From contig NZ_CP111036.1 in the NCBI RefSeq assembly GCF_026248685.1, forward strand, positions 1,116,001 through 1,180,000: a stretch of 64,000 bases of DNA, given 5' to 3'. Under the pieces are notes generated by a model. The model ran no database searches and was not told the origin of the DNA. It worked only from the letters and a program-made list of their open reading frames with translations. Source of the DNA: Haladaptatus caseinilyticus (lineage in GTDB: Archaea; Halobacteriota; Halobacteria; Halobacteriales; Haladaptataceae). Both the position numbers and the translations under genes were made by a program. This document shows positions 26,132 to 35,141 of the stretch, piece by piece. Numbering within the stretch: position 1 is the stretch's first letter; each line of letters opens with the position of its first letter.

Positions 26132-26722
26132 CTACTCAGTTTCGGGGAAGTCGCTTTCGACGTTGCCATCCCTGTCCAAATCCACGACGGCATCGAACAG
26201 ACCGAAGAACCGTTCTATTTGCACTTCATCGTGGACACCCTTCGAGAGGTGGAATAGGCCAACTGCGTCGTGGTTCGAAAGCAGTTCGAGCACCTGTGAA
26301 ACCGCTTCGTAGACGCGTTGCTCGTCGGCGTAGTAAGCCATCTCGGTGATGGAGTCGAAGCTGATTCGGCGCTTTCCGTCGGTTTCCGCGAGGAAGTCCT
26401 CGGTTACGGAGAGAATACCCTCGAGGTCATCAGGGGCGGAGACGTAATGAACGTCGTCCGTGCTCCGTCGGGAGTAGCCGCGTTCGATGGACAGCGTGTC
26501 GAGGATGTCGGCTTTGCTTTCGTCTACGTCGTAATGGTCCAGTTTTTGTTTCACCTCGCGGGCAGTCGTGCGGGTTGAAATGACGAGAAAGTGGTCAGTG
26601 TCGGTTTTCAAAAAATCCGTGTCGATCCGGTCCGTCTCGCCCGTACTCGGGTGGAGGAGAAGGATACCGGTGCCGCCCGGTACTGTGTCCGGCGTGTTCT
26701 CGATAGCGAGTTGGTAGTCCAT
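26132..26722 (-). CDS. KaiC/RecA-like haloarchaeal protein without Walker A
   Basis: A 196-residue soluble acidic protein. Its layout (GTGILLLHPSTGETDRIDTD, HFLVISTRTTAREVKQKL, KRRISFDSITEMAYYADEQ, SNHDAVGLFHLSKGVHDEV) resembles the RecA-fold family annotated in haloarchaea as HTR-like, related to KaiC. The P-loop lysine is missing, so ATP hydrolysis is unlikely. Members often sit near taxis or signalling genes, but none is adjacent here. Function unknown. Confidence 0.7.
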   Translation of the reverse strand: MDYQLAIENTPDTVPGGTGILLLHPSTGETDRIDTDFLKTDTDHFLVISTRTTAREVKQKLDHYDVDESKADILDTLSIERGYSRRSTDDVHYVSAPDDLEGILSVTEDFLAETDGKRRISFDSITEMAYYADEQRVYEAVSQVLELLSNHDAVGLFHLSKGVHDEVQIERFFGLFDAVVDLDRDGNVESDFPETE

Positions 26723-26770
26723 ATCGTCCGTTAACCAGTGGCACCGACTTAAAATATGCGGGATTCGGGG

Positions 26771-27211
26771 TCAGAAGACGCTGTCCGCAGTGGCCGCTCC
26801 GACGACACTGAAGATGGCACCGACGCTGATGGCTTTCAGCGTGTTCGTCACGACCTGTCGGGAGGCAACGCCATCGATGAGGCCGTCGCCGTAGAACGTC
26901 TCAGGGGCGGCGAAAACGATAGCGAGCAGCACTACCGAGCCGAACGAGACGATCATCAACGAGATGAATCGCGTCGGAATTCCCGCAACGTCGGCTTCTC
27001 GATCGGGGTTTCGGTCGTGGTCCGCCTTGTACAGTGCACCGTATCCGATAGCAAAGACGATACAGACGGTTATCAAGCCGTGAAAGACGGACATGTTTTC
27101 CGCCAACCGCCACACTTCCTCCGTGACGACGAACGGTCCGGCGAGGAGGAACCCACCAACTAACTGCTGGGCGGTATCAGCGAGGGCGAACCGTTTTCTC
27201 GAACCGACCAT
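26771..27211 (-). CDS. DUF2391-like integral membrane protein
   Basis: About 146 residues. ATG at 27211 begins MVGSRKRFALADTAQQLVGG; the longer open frame has a non-membrane, Arg-rich N-terminus and is rejected. Four hydrophobic segments are visible (QLVGGFLLAGPFVVTEEVW, HGLITVCIVFAIGYGALY, FISLMIVSFGSVVLLAIVFA, LKAISVGAIFSVVGAATA). This matches the small membrane family DUF2391 of unknown function. The gene is 48 nt downstream of nothing on its strand and may be transcribed together with the HTR-like gene that follows it. Confidence 0.72.
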   Translation of the reverse strand: MVGSRKRFALADTAQQLVGGFLLAGPFVVTEEVWRLAENMSVFHGLITVCIVFAIGYGALYKADHDRNPDREADVAGIPTRFISLMIVSFGSVVLLAIVFAAPETFYGDGLIDGVASRQVVTNTLKAISVGAIFSVVGAATADSVF

Positions 27212-27345
27212 AGCCGCAGAAAAGAACCGAGAGAATGTAAAGCCCTCGCGTATTCGCGATCCATCGCTTCGAACCCCCCATCCCCCTTCGAATCGATTCA
27301 TTCCGCTTCGAATCGGTTTTGTCGGCGGCGTTCGTTTCCCCGGCT

Positions 27346-28026
27346 ATGAGCGTACGCGAGGAGTTCGACGAGTGGGCCGAAAGCGGCAGGGACAAAGGAA
27401 TGGAAGAGCGCCACTGGCATACCGCAAAATACGTTCTCGCTCGGATGCCGGTCGAAGCAGGCGATACGGTCCTCGATTTAGGGTGTGGAAGCGGCTACGC
27501 TGGACGAGCACTCCGAGACACGAACGATGCGGGGCGAGTGTATGGTCTCGACGGGTCGCCCGAAATGGCCCGCAACGCACAGGGCTACACCGACGACTCG
27601 AACGTGGCGTACCTCGTCGGCGATTTCGACCATCTCCCGCTCGAAGACGACAGTATCGACCATATATTCACGATGGAGGCGTTTTACTACGCGAACGATC
27701 CACATCAAACGCTACGAGAAGTGCGTCGAATCCTCCGCCCCGGTGGGACGTTCTTCTGCGCAGTGAACTATTACGAGGAGAACGTGTACTCGCATGAGTG
27801 GCAGGATTCCATCTCGGTCGAAATGACGCGGTGGAGCGGCGAGGAGTACCGCGAGGCGTTTCGCGATGCAGGATTGTACGTGGCGGAGCAGGACAACATC
27901 CCGGATAGGGAAATCGAAATCCCGGACTCGGCCGAGTTCCCGACCGAGAGTTGGGACACCCGTGAGGGGATGGTCGAACGCTATCGCGAGTTCGGGACGC
28001 TGTTGACGGTCGGCGTCTCCCCCTGA
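27346..28026 (+). CDS. SAM-dependent methyltransferase (UbiE/MenG-like fold)
   Basis: About 226 residues, starting at ATG 27346 ([20 protein letters not shown]); an upstream in-frame start 9 codons earlier is less likely. Motif I is [17 protein letters not shown], the acidic loop is [12 protein letters not shown], and motif IV resembles [18 protein letters not shown]. The segment [24 protein letters not shown] is typical of class I small-molecule methyltransferases. The substrate is unknown. A well-conserved ORB-like element overlaps its stop codon. Confidence 0.82.
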   Translation: MSVREEFDEWAESGRDKGMEERHWHTAKYVLARMPVEAGDTVLDLGCGSGYAGRALRDTNDAGRVYGLDGSPEMARNAQGYTDDSNVAYLVGDFDHLPLEDDSIDHIFTMEAFYYANDPHQTLREVRRILRPGGTFFCAVNYYEENVYSHEWQDSISVEMTRWSGEEYREAFRDAGLYVAEQDNIPDREIEIPDSAEFPTESWDTREGMVERYREFGTLLTVGVSP

Positions 28027-28050
28027 ACCCCTTCGTTTCGAGTGGAACAA
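28026..28050 (+). promoter_or_regulatory. ORB-like motif, forward orientation (strong)
   Basis: AACCCCTTCGTTTCGAGTGG followed by AACAA is an almost perfect match to the boxes in the putative origin at 47.5 kb, yet lies about 19 kb away, directly after the methyltransferase stop and upstream of mdh. Confidence 0.6.
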
Positions 28051-28117
28051 ACCGACAAACTGGGTTTCGATCTCCTTTCGGGCGAAATCGAATCATATCT
28101 ACATCGCCGTTTTCCGG

Positions 28118-28130
28118 AGGATTTAACCAA
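28118..28130 (+). promoter_or_regulatory. probable TATA box of mdh
   Basis: AGGATTTAACCAA lies 25-37 nt upstream of the ATG at 28155, the expected distance for a leaderless haloarchaeal transcript. Confidence 0.45.
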
Positions 28131-28154
28131 ATCGGAGGGCGTCTTCTACGTGAT

Positions 28155-29069
28155 ATGGCGAAAGTTAGCGTAGTCGGTGCGGCAGGCACTGTCGGGGCCG
28201 CCGCAGGCTACAACATCGCGCTGCGTGGCATCGCGGACGAACTCGTCTTCGTGGACATTCCGGACATGGAAGACAAGACGGTCGGACAGGCCGCAGACGT
28301 GAACCACGGAGCCGCCTACGACTCCAACACGGTCGTTCGACAAGGTACATACGAGGACACCGCCGGGTCCGACGTGGTCGTCATCACGGCAGGCATTCCA
28401 CGCCAGCCGGGACAGACCCGTATCGACCTCGCGGGCGACAATGCGCCAATCATGGAGGATATCGGCTCCTCGCTCGCGGAGCACAACGACGACTTCGTGA
28501 CCATCACCACCTCGAACCCGGTGGACCTGCTCAACCGCCACCTCTACGAGGTCGGCGACCGCGCACGGGAGAAAGTCATCGGCTTCGGTGGCCGCCTCGA
28601 CAGCGCTCGATTCCGCTACGTGCTCAGTCAGCGGTTCGACGCGCCGGTTCAGAACGTCGAAGCGACCATCCTCGGCGAGCACGGTGACGCCCAAGTTCCT
28701 GCGTTCTCGAAAGTCCGCGTCAACGGTGCGGACCCCGAGTTCTCGGACGATGAGAAAGGGGAAATCCTCGACGAACTCAAAGAGAGCGCGATGAACGTCA
28801 TCGAGAAGAAGGGCGCGACCCAGTGGGGTCCGGCGACGGGCGTCGGCCACATGGTCGAAGCCGTTCTGCGCGACACGGGCGAAGTGCTCCCCGGTTCGAT
28901 CAAGCTCGACGGCGAGTACGGTCACGACGACGTGGCGCTTGGCGTCCCCGTCAAACTCGGCTCGAACGGTGTCGAGGAAATCGTCGAATGGGACCTCACC
29001 GAGTTCGAGCGTGAACAGCTCGGCGAGGCCGCCGACAAACTCGCGGAGCAGTACGACAAGATCGCGTAA
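28155..29069 (+). CDS. mdh: malate dehydrogenase (LDH-like type)
   Basis: A 304-residue NAD-dependent tricarboxylic-acid-cycle enzyme. Seen: the Rossmann motif [19 protein letters not shown], the Asp for NAD preference in [12 protein letters not shown], the active-site loop [14 protein letters not shown] whose Arg selects malate over lactate, [11 protein letters not shown], and the catalytic His in [13 protein letters not shown]. This matches the tetrameric, salt-adapted haloarchaeal enzymes with many surface acidic residues. A terminator-like hairpin follows 4 nt beyond the stop. Confidence 0.96.
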   Translation: MAKVSVVGAAGTVGAAAGYNIALRGIADELVFVDIPDMEDKTVGQAADVNHGAAYDSNTVVRQGTYEDTAGSDVVVITAGIPRQPGQTRIDLAGDNAPIMEDIGSSLAEHNDDFVTITTSNPVDLLNRHLYEVGDRAREKVIGFGGRLDSARFRYVLSQRFDAPVQNVEATILGEHGDAQVPAFSKVRVNGADPEFSDDEKGEILDELKESAMNVIEKKGATQWGPATGVGHMVEAVLRDTGEVLPGSIKLDGEYGHDDVALGVPVKLGSNGVEEIVEWDLTEFEREQLGEAADKLAEQYDKIA

Positions 29070-29073
29070 ACGA

Positions 29074-29096
29074 CGGTTTTGCAGAAACCGATTTTT
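29074..29096 (+). terminator. probable terminator of mdh
   Basis: CGGTTT-TGCAG-AAACCG forms a 6-bp stem with a 5-nt loop, followed by ATTTTTG. It starts 4 nt after the mdh stop. Confidence 0.5.
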
Positions 29097-29165
29097 GCGC
29101 ACATTCGAGGTTCGTTTTTCTGAAAGTGGGGATAGCGTGAGTGGCTCGACGGTCATCGGGTAGCG

Positions 29166-29684
29166 CTATCGGCACGATTCGTTTTGGACTTCGAACGAGT
29201 CAACGGAGTCGTCTTTGAGTGATTCGTACTGGACTCGTATCACATCGGGGAGGTCGTTTTCGAACGCCAACGTCAACTGGTATTTGTACTCGATACCTTC
29301 GCACGTGGTATCGTCCGACTCGTTCGATTCGGTCGTGAGAGCAACTGGAGCCTCGTCCGGTTCGGTGTGGCGTTCGAGCGATTCGAACACCAGTTCGTGG
29401 CAGCCGTTCGGCGGTCGAAGCCATCCGGTGATGACGACCCTCGACGCGTCACAGTCGAACTCGCCGTTGACCGATTCATCGGGGGCTGGCATCTGTCTAT
29501 CAAGGATTTCGAGCGTGACGTGCGTATCGTTGACCTCGGTCTCGAACGGGGTGGTCGGTTTCGTCGTCGATGCATCGTTTCGAGGTGGCTGGGTTTTCTT
29601 CGACGCGCCGATACTGCGACCGAGACAGCCGCTCAGTGCTCCGGTTCCTGCGAGTAAACCGCCGAGGAGGGTTCGTCGCCTCAT
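29166..29684 (-). CDS. Tat-type lipoprotein, unknown function
   Basis: A 172-residue secreted protein. ATG at 29684 gives a short Tat signal MRRRTLLGGLLAGTGALSGC ending in a lipobox, so the mature protein would be anchored by a lipid on the conserved Cys at position 20. The mature part is acidic, begins with a Thr/Pro-rich linker, and has several further cysteines (FDCDAS, NGCHELV, TTCEGI, NESCR) that could form disulfides. Twin-arginine plus lipobox is the usual haloarchaeal route to a surface lipoprotein. No ligand motif is recognised. Confidence 0.8.
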   Translation of the reverse strand: MRRRTLLGGLLAGTGALSGCLGRSIGASKKTQPPRNDASTTKPTTPFETEVNDTHVTLEILDRQMPAPDESVNGEFDCDASRVVITGWLRPPNGCHELVFESLERHTEPDEAPVALTTESNESDDTTCEGIEYKYQLTLAFENDLPDVIRVQYESLKDDSVDSFEVQNESCR

Positions 29685-29822
29685 AGCTAACCGTTCGATA
29701 TGATGAGTTGTAAGAGCGTTGTTGAGACAAATATCCGTTTTACCCTGCTCGAAGATCTCGTAGCACACTGTACCAGCGAGGAGCGTCTATCGACAAAAAC
29801 AGGGGAAATGATCGATAACTTC

Positions 29823-30482
29823 CTACCGTCCTTTCGCGAGCCGAGAACCGATTTTATCGGGGAGTCCGACCTCCCGAACCGCCTCCTGCACCCTTTCGAT
29901 ATCGTATTCCACACGGCGTTCATCGATCGTCAATTCATCGACATTCAAGATCGCGTAGGCTGCTCGAGAGTCCCTATCTCGAGGCTGGCCGACGCTTCCG
30001 GGATTCATCACGATATCCTCGTCGTACGCCTCGTGATGCTGGACGTGGGTGTGGCCCATCACGAGCACGTCCTCGCCGTCCAGTAACTCCGGGGAAAACT
30101 CGTCCGGATAGGTGTAGTGGTCGGGGTCGTCCGGATGACCGTGTACGATTCGCACCCTGCCATCACAAGCCGTCGTAGTGGGAGGGCGGTTCGCCAGCCA
30201 CTCGCGCTGGAGGTCGTTCAGTTCGTCGCAGGCGTACTCGACGCCCGCGCTCGCCATGCTGTTGAAGCTGAATATCGTACCCGAAACGACGGCGCGGTCA
30301 TGGTTGCCCATCACGCTCGCCGTCACCCGGTCGCGGAGGATGTCGATACACTCCGCAGGCCACGGATTGTAGCCGACCACGTCGCCCGCACAGAGCAGGC
30401 CATCGACTGCAGGCATATCGTCGAGCACGGCGTCGAGTGCGACTCGGTTCGCGTGAACGTCCGAAATGACAGCGACGTTCAT
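29823..30482 (-). CDS. metallophosphoesterase (YfcE/MJ0936-like)
   Basis: About 219 residues; ATG at 30482 gives MNVAVISDVHANRVALDAVL. The calcineurin-like metal motifs are in order: ISDVHAN (DxH), LLCAGDVVGYNP (GDxx), VMGNHDRAV (GNHD), IVHGHPDDPD and VMGHTHVQHH (GHxH). The di-metal site is therefore complete. Family members cleave phosphodiesters or phosphomonoesters; the cellular substrate is unknown. It follows purO after a 25-nt gap on the same strand, suggesting co-transcription. Confidence 0.9.
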   Translation of the reverse strand: MNVAVISDVHANRVALDAVLDDMPAVDGLLCAGDVVGYNPWPAECIDILRDRVTASVMGNHDRAVVSGTIFSFNSMASAGVEYACDELNDLQREWLANRPPTTTACDGRVRIVHGHPDDPDHYTYPDEFSPELLDGEDVLVMGHTHVQHHEAYDEDIVMNPGSVGQPRDRDSRAAYAILNVDELTIDERRVEYDIERVQEAVREVGLPDKIGSRLAKGR

Positions 30483-30507
30483 GCGAGGAAGAACGTTCGC
30501 CGTGGAC

Positions 30508-31107
30508 TTAATTCCCGTTCTCGATCGCGAACGAGAACGAATCGCCATCGTTCACATCGCCCGCATCCCCACCAGTTCGGGCCACGCCGACCGCACAGAC
30601 CGGGTGTTCGAAATCGAGGTCGTAAGCCATACCCGCCGCCTCTTCAGCGTTCTCGGGGCTGAACGTAACTGGTTCGGGGGTGTCTTTTTCATAAGTTGCG
30701 ACGAGCGTCGGTTGCGTCACTTCTTCGACCACCAGGGCGTCGCGCCGAACGATACCGATGTACGACTCCTCGCCGATCGTCCCCGCGATTCGGGGGGTGT
30801 CGTAGTCGTCCTTCTCGTAGTCCAGCGCGAGCAGGGTTTCGGCGAGGGCGTCCCGTGCCGGATAGCCGAGTTCGAGTTTTTCCGCGATGGGGTCTACTTG
30901 TGACCCGTTGCCGATAACGGCGGTGTCACCGACGGTCCGAGCGCAGTTGTACGAAATGTATGGGTTGTCGGTCTCCGGCGCGTCTTCAGTCGGTGCGACG
31001 GTAATGGCGTCGTCGCGAGCGACTGCTTTTCGGTTGGGAAACGATCGCGAGGAAACTCGATACGCACCGATTTCGGGACCGATGACGATGAAGCGTCCAA
31101 CGTACAT
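30508..31107 (-). CDS. purO: archaeal IMP cyclohydrolase
   Basis: Closes the ring of FAICAR to IMP, the last step of purine synthesis in euryarchaea that lack bacterial PurH cyclohydrolase. The frame is trimmed to ATG 31107 ([20 protein letters not shown]), giving 199 residues, the normal PurO length. Family marks: [35 protein letters not shown], and the late [16 protein letters not shown]. The open frame continues upstream across the tRNA-Gln gene, and that part is not coding. The phosphoesterase gene follows closely. Confidence 0.93.
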   Translation of the reverse strand: MYVGRFIVIGPEIGAYRVSSRSFPNRKAVARDDAITVAPTEDAPETDNPYISYNCARTVGDTAVIGNGSQVDPIAEKLELGYPARDALAETLLALDYEKDDYDTPRIAGTIGEESYIGIVRRDALVVEEVTQPTLVATYEKDTPEPVTFSPENAEEAAGMAYDLDFEHPVCAVGVARTGGDAGDVNDGDSFSFAIENGN

Positions 31108-31195
31108 ACACGAGGATGTGTATTCGTGGCGCAAATAGGTGGTGGTTTGTGCATGGTTACGGAATGAGCCGGGGTAACATACGGAGACCGAACGC

Positions 31196-31208
31196 GCAAC
31201 GCTTACAA
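31196..31208 (+). promoter_or_regulatory. possible box A promoter of tRNA-Gln
   Basis: CAACGCTTACAAG lies 35-47 nt upstream of the tRNA 5' end, a distance compatible with a short leader trimmed by RNase P. Confidence 0.35.
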
Positions 31209-31242
31209 GTAAGCGGCAAGTACGGTATTCTGCAGCAAGCCA

Positions 31243-31315
31243 AGTCCCATGGGGTAGTGGCCAATCCTGAAGCCTTCTGGGGGCTTCGACCGCGGTTCGA
31301 ATCCGTGTGGGACTA
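31243..31315 (+). tRNA. tRNA-Gln (anticodon CTG)
   Basis: A 73-nt cloverleaf. Acceptor stem AGTCCCA pairs perfectly with TGGGACT, with discriminator A. The anticodon arm is AAGCC-TTCTGGG-GGCTT with anticodon CTG at the loop centre. The T arm carries GGTTCGAATCC. No intron interrupts the anticodon loop. The gene is intergenic between purO and the glycan cluster. CCA is not encoded, as is usual in archaea. Confidence 0.93.
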
Positions 31316-31750
31316 TCAAAATTTTTCCTAAGCGTTTCAAAGAATAGTAATTTCTTTCGCAACTACACGGATCACAGCAGCCGTTTTGTTCCAATCGATC
31401 TGGAGAATTCCACGACGGCGACATGGGAACACGTTCGTTACAATGTTTTTCGAGAAAACCGATGGCGAAAGTCGAACGGATGGTTCTCATGACCGATATC
31501 GTCGTAATCCGTCGATTTCTTGCCGACTACGCCTAAAAATCACGGACAGATAACGAGCGTAATGGGTGCATAAACCTTAAAGGTGAGACTACGGGTTCGA
31601 TAGCGAGCGAAGATGAACAAGTAATCGGGTAGAGTAACACCGTTTCCGAGTAGACGATCCTGTAGCTTTATGCGGTATTCAGTTGGGTAGTTTTCCGTCT
31701 CGTATACGCGAAGGCGTTGCGTCATGCCGCGACGAGACAGATGGGGGAAA
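31316..31750. other. intergenic region upstream of the glycan cluster
   Basis: About 435 nt without a supported gene. Open frames on the minus strand run antisense into the tRNA or the glycosyltransferase and are rejected. The region is AT-richer than its surroundings, with possible TATA elements at cataaaccttaaag (31569-31582) and gctttatgcg (31666-31675). It most likely holds the promoter and leader of the plus-strand glycan operon. Confidence 0.45.
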
Positions 31751-33007
31751 ATGACGATCGATCGAGACGAAGAAACCAGTACGACGGACTTCAACGTCGG
31801 TGAGGCTACCGGGATTCTCGATGACCGTGAGGAGTTCGAAGGGATCGACCCAATGCTTAGCGTCGTCCTTCCGACGAAAGACGAGGAAGGTGGCATCGCC
31901 GAAAGTATCGAACAGGCGAGGGCCGCTATCCAAGCGGTCGGACTCCCGGGAGAGATCATCGTCAGCGACAGTTCGACGGACCGAACCCCGGAAATCGCAC
32001 GTAAGATGGGTGCTACTGTGGTCAAGCCGGACAAACCGGGATACGGATACGCCTATCGATATGCTTTCGAGCATGCCCGTGGGGAGTACATCGTCATCGG
32101 TGATGCGGACAACACGTACGATTTCCGGGAGTTGCCGGAGCTGCTTCCGCCGGTACTGGACGGGAGTGCGGATATCGTCCTCGGAAGCCGCCTCTCCGGG
32201 ACGATCGAGGACGGCGCGATGCCGTGGCTCCACAAACACGTTGGGAATCCAATACTGACGAAGTTCGTGAACGTCTTCTACAGTGCCGGGATTTCCGACG
32301 CTCACAGCGGTTTTCGAGTTATCTCGCGCGATGCGCTCGACAGACTCGACCTGAAAACGGATGGAATGGAGTTCGCCACGGAGATGGTCGTCGATGCACG
32401 TTCGAAGGGCCTCACGCTCGAAGACGTTCCGATAACCTATCATCCCCGAACCGGCGAAGCAAAGCTCAACACGTTCCACGACGGGTGGCGACACGTCAGG
32501 TTCATGCTGCTGTACGCACCCGGCTATCTGTTCTCGATTCCCGCCATCATCGTCGCTCTCATCGGCGCAACCTTCATGGGATTGTCGCTGTTCGATACCC
32601 AGTTCGTTGGCTCGATTCTGGGTACGCAGTTCGACCTCTTCTTCGGCCTCCAGATGCTACTCGTCGGGGGCGTACTGACGCTCGCCGGGATACAGGTCGG
32701 GACGCTCGGAATCTTTCTCGCCGCTATTACGGTCGGTAACCGATATCCGAAGGATACGGTGACGCGGTGGATGAACGAGCATCTGAATCCGAATTACGGA
32801 ATCTACATTGGGTCGGTTTTCACGCTCGTCGGGAGCATCATGATGTCGAGCAGAATGATTACCCGTAACGTTGGTGACCTGAACAGCCTCTCCATTTCCG
32901 CGACGGAAATCGTGTTGTTCATTCTCGTCGTCGTCGGGGTGCAGATGCTTGCAACCGGATTTTACGCGCGGACGCTGCTTGCGAGGGAGGGGGTGTTAGA
33001 AACGTGA
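31751..33007 (+). CDS. GT2 family glycosyltransferase with C-terminal membrane domain
   Basis: About 418 residues; ATG 31751 follows gggggaaa and is preferred to the in-frame ATG at 31724. Domain 1 is a GT-A fold: LSVVLPTKDEEGGIAES, IIVSDSSTDRTPEIAR, and the metal-binding YIVIGDADNTYDF (D-x-D). FRVISRDALDRLDLKTDGMEFA is typical of dolichol-phosphate-mannose-synthase-like enzymes. Domain 2 (residues about 245-415) has four to five transmembrane helices. Likely transfers a sugar from a nucleotide to a lipid carrier on the inner face of the membrane. First gene of the plus-strand glycan operon. Confidence 0.88.
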   Translation: MTIDRDEETSTTDFNVGEATGILDDREEFEGIDPMLSVVLPTKDEEGGIAESIEQARAAIQAVGLPGEIIVSDSSTDRTPEIARKMGATVVKPDKPGYGYAYRYAFEHARGEYIVIGDADNTYDFRELPELLPPVLDGSADIVLGSRLSGTIEDGAMPWLHKHVGNPILTKFVNVFYSAGISDAHSGFRVISRDALDRLDLKTDGMEFATEMVVDARSKGLTLEDVPITYHPRTGEAKLNTFHDGWRHVRFMLLYAPGYLFSIPAIIVALIGATFMGLSLFDTQFVGSILGTQFDLFFGLQMLLVGGVLTLAGIQVGTLGIFLAAITVGNRYPKDTVTRWMNEHLNPNYGIYIGSVFTLVGSIMMSSRMITRNVGDLNSLSISATEIVLFILVVVGVQMLATGFYARTLLAREGVLET

Positions 33008-34173
33008 CTCTCGGCCGCGAAAGCGACGAAATGAAAATCGCGTACGTCTACGACGCCGTCTATCCGTGGGTCAAGGGTGGAGCACAAAAGCGCGTTTGGG
33101 AAATCGCACGACGGATGGCCGACAACCACGACGTTCACATCTACGGAATGCAGTACTGGGACGGCCCAGCAACCATCGATCGTGACGGCGTAACGCTACA
33201 CGGCGTCTGTAAGCCGACCGAGTTGTATGCCGGGGAGAGACGCTCTATTCCGGAGGCCTTGTACTTCACTCGTCACGTGACCATGCCTCTGCTGCGCGAA
33301 TCGTTCGACGTCGTCGATTGTCAGTCGTTCCCATACTTTCCCTGTTTCTCGGCAAAGGGACATCAATTGCTTCGCCGTTCCGCGTTCGTCATCACGTGGT
33401 ACGAGGTATGGGACGATTACTGGTACGAGTACCTCGGCTACAAGGGGGTGTTCGGAAAAGCGGTCGAACAGTCGACAGTGAAGCTCTCGCCGACAATAAT
33501 CGCGATTTCCGAGTTCGTCCGAAAAAACTTGGCGACCATCGGACGTAAGCGAGGGGTCAGAGTCGTTCCGAACGGGATCGACTTCCACGGGATGGATGCG
33601 GTCGAACCGGCCGGAAACGATTGGGACGTTCTCTACGTTGGCCGGTTGTCGAGCCACAAGAACGTCGATCTGCTTCTCGACGCGGTCGATGATGCGGAAA
33701 CCCGACTCGGCCGGACGCTCAACTGTGGAATACTCGGCGACGGCCCGGAGCGGGAGCGATTGTGGGCACACGCCGATAGGCGAGGGCTCTCGAACAGCGT
33801 CACGTTTCTCGGGTCGGTCGAATCCGATGCGGAAGTGATCGGCAACTTCAAAGACGCCCGGCTGTTCGTCCTCCCATCGACGCGGGAAGGGTTTCCGAAC
33901 ACCATTTTGGAAGCCAACGCCTGCGGAGTGCCATCGCTCGTCATCGACCACGAGGATAACGGCGGAACGGCCGTCGTGGAAGACGGCGTCACGGGCGGTA
34001 TCGTCGATTTCTCCGCGGACGCACTCGGCGAGGGAATTGCGACACTCCTCGCGGACGACGCGATGCGACGGCGAATGAGCGGAAACGCCCGCGAGTTCGC
34101 GTGTCATCACGACTGGAATCGAATCGTCGCTGAAATGGAGACCGTATATGAAAGAGCAATCGCCAGACAGTAA
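33004..34173 (+). CDS. GT4 family glycosyltransferase
   Basis: A 389-residue GT-B enzyme. The GTG at 33004 overlaps the previous stop as GTGA; a second candidate start is the ATG at 33031, giving the typical MKIAYVYDAVYPWVKGG. The N-terminal motif VKGGAQKRVWEIARRM matches GT4 acceptor-domain starts. The donor-site motif is VLPSTREGFPNTILEANACGVP (E-x7-E), preceded by WDVLYVGRLSSHKNVDLLLDA. It transfers an activated sugar, retaining configuration, to a glycan or lipid acceptor not predictable here. Confidence 0.9.
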   Translation: MTLGRESDEMKIAYVYDAVYPWVKGGAQKRVWEIARRMADNHDVHIYGMQYWDGPATIDRDGVTLHGVCKPTELYAGERRSIPEALYFTRHVTMPLLRESFDVVDCQSFPYFPCFSAKGHQLLRRSAFVITWYEVWDDYWYEYLGYKGVFGKAVEQSTVKLSPTIIAISEFVRKNLATIGRKRGVRVVPNGIDFHGMDAVEPAGNDWDVLYVGRLSSHKNVDLLLDAVDDAETRLGRTLNCGILGDGPERERLWAHADRRGLSNSVTFLGSVESDAEVIGNFKDARLFVLPSTREGFPNTILEANACGVPSLVIDHEDNGGTAVVEDGVTGGIVDFSADALGEGIATLLADDAMRRRMSGNAREFACHHDWNRIVAEMETVYERAIARQ

Positions 34174-35137
34174 CCGAGATATCGACGAGGAAGAACACCG
34201 CGTGCTGGTGACGGGAGGTGCCGGATTCATCGGCTCGCACGTCGCAGACGTTCTTGTCGAGTCGGGATGTGACGTTCACGTCGTGGACAGCTGCTTTACG
34301 GGAACGCGAGACCTCGTCCCGAACGAGGCGACATTCTACGAGGGAGATATCCGCACGGAGGAATTCCGTCGTCTCGTTCGAGCAATCTCGCCGCGACGAA
34401 TCGTCCACCTCGCCGCGCTCCATTACATTCCGTATTGCAACGAGCATCCGGAGGAAGCGTTCGACGTGAACGTCATGGGGTCCCGGAACCTCTATCGCGC
34501 CGCAAGTGACGTAGACGAACTCGAATCCGTCGTCTTCGCGTCGTCTGCCGCAGTGTATCCACCGGGTGACGCACCGAACCGGGAGGAAGACGAGACGGCA
34601 CCGATCGACATCTACGGACAGACGAAGCTCGTCGGCGAAGACCTCCTCGAGCTGTTCGCAAGCGAGACCGACGTTTCCTGTGCAGCAGCCCGACTGTTCA
34701 ACGTATTCGGGGACGCCGAAACGAATCCACATCTCATCCCAGCGATCCTCGACCAGTTGCGTGATGGGGATCGAACCCTCGCGCTCGGAAACCTCACACC
34801 GAGGCGGGATTTCGTCCACGTGAGCGATGTGGCGGATGCGCTCGTCACGCTCTCGGCTGACTTCGACGAATCGTATCGAACGTTCAACGTCGGGACGGGA
34901 AATGAGCACTCGGTCCGAGAGGTAGTCGGCTACGTCGGCGGACTCGTCGGTGAAGAAATCGAAATCACGCAAACTGAACAGCGTATTCGGAAGACCGACC
35001 GACAACATCTCTGTGCAAATATATCACGAATTCACGCAGAAATAGGATGGGAACCCAAACTGTCGTTCGTTGAGGGATTGGGTGATTTGATCGAACGGGA
35101 ACCGTTGACGGTCGAACCGTCGGACGCCGAGCAATAG
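34148..35137 (+). CDS. NAD-dependent nucleotide-sugar epimerase/dehydratase
   Basis: A 329-residue extended short-chain dehydrogenase. Seen: Rossmann glycine motif VTGGAGFIGSHVADVL, the Asp-containing VHVVDSCFTG, VVFASSAAVYPPG, and the catalytic Tyr-Lys in DIYGQTKLVGEDLLE. PRRDFVHVSDVADALV is the usual C-terminal sugar-site motif. UDP-glucose 4-epimerase or a dTDP-sugar dehydratase are the closest roles. The start overlaps the preceding GT4 gene by 26 nt, and the next GT4 gene begins 4 nt after the stop, so the operon is tightly packed. Confidence 0.9.
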   Translation: MKEQSPDSNRDIDEEEHRVLVTGGAGFIGSHVADVLVESGCDVHVVDSCFTGTRDLVPNEATFYEGDIRTEEFRRLVRAISPRRIVHLAALHYIPYCNEHPEEAFDVNVMGSRNLYRAASDVDELESVVFASSAAVYPPGDAPNREEDETAPIDIYGQTKLVGEDLLELFASETDVSCAAARLFNVFGDAETNPHLIPAILDQLRDGDRTLALGNLTPRRDFVHVSDVADALVTLSADFDESYRTFNVGTGNEHSVREVVGYVGGLVGEEIEITQTEQRIRKTDRQHLCANISRIHAEIGWEPKLSFVEGLGDLIEREPLTVEPSDAEQ

Positions 35138-35141
35138 CTCG

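Noticed and set aside
31203-31490. 95-codon minus-strand frame over tRNA-Gln
   Set aside because: Antisense to a clear cloverleaf tRNA gene and without conserved features.
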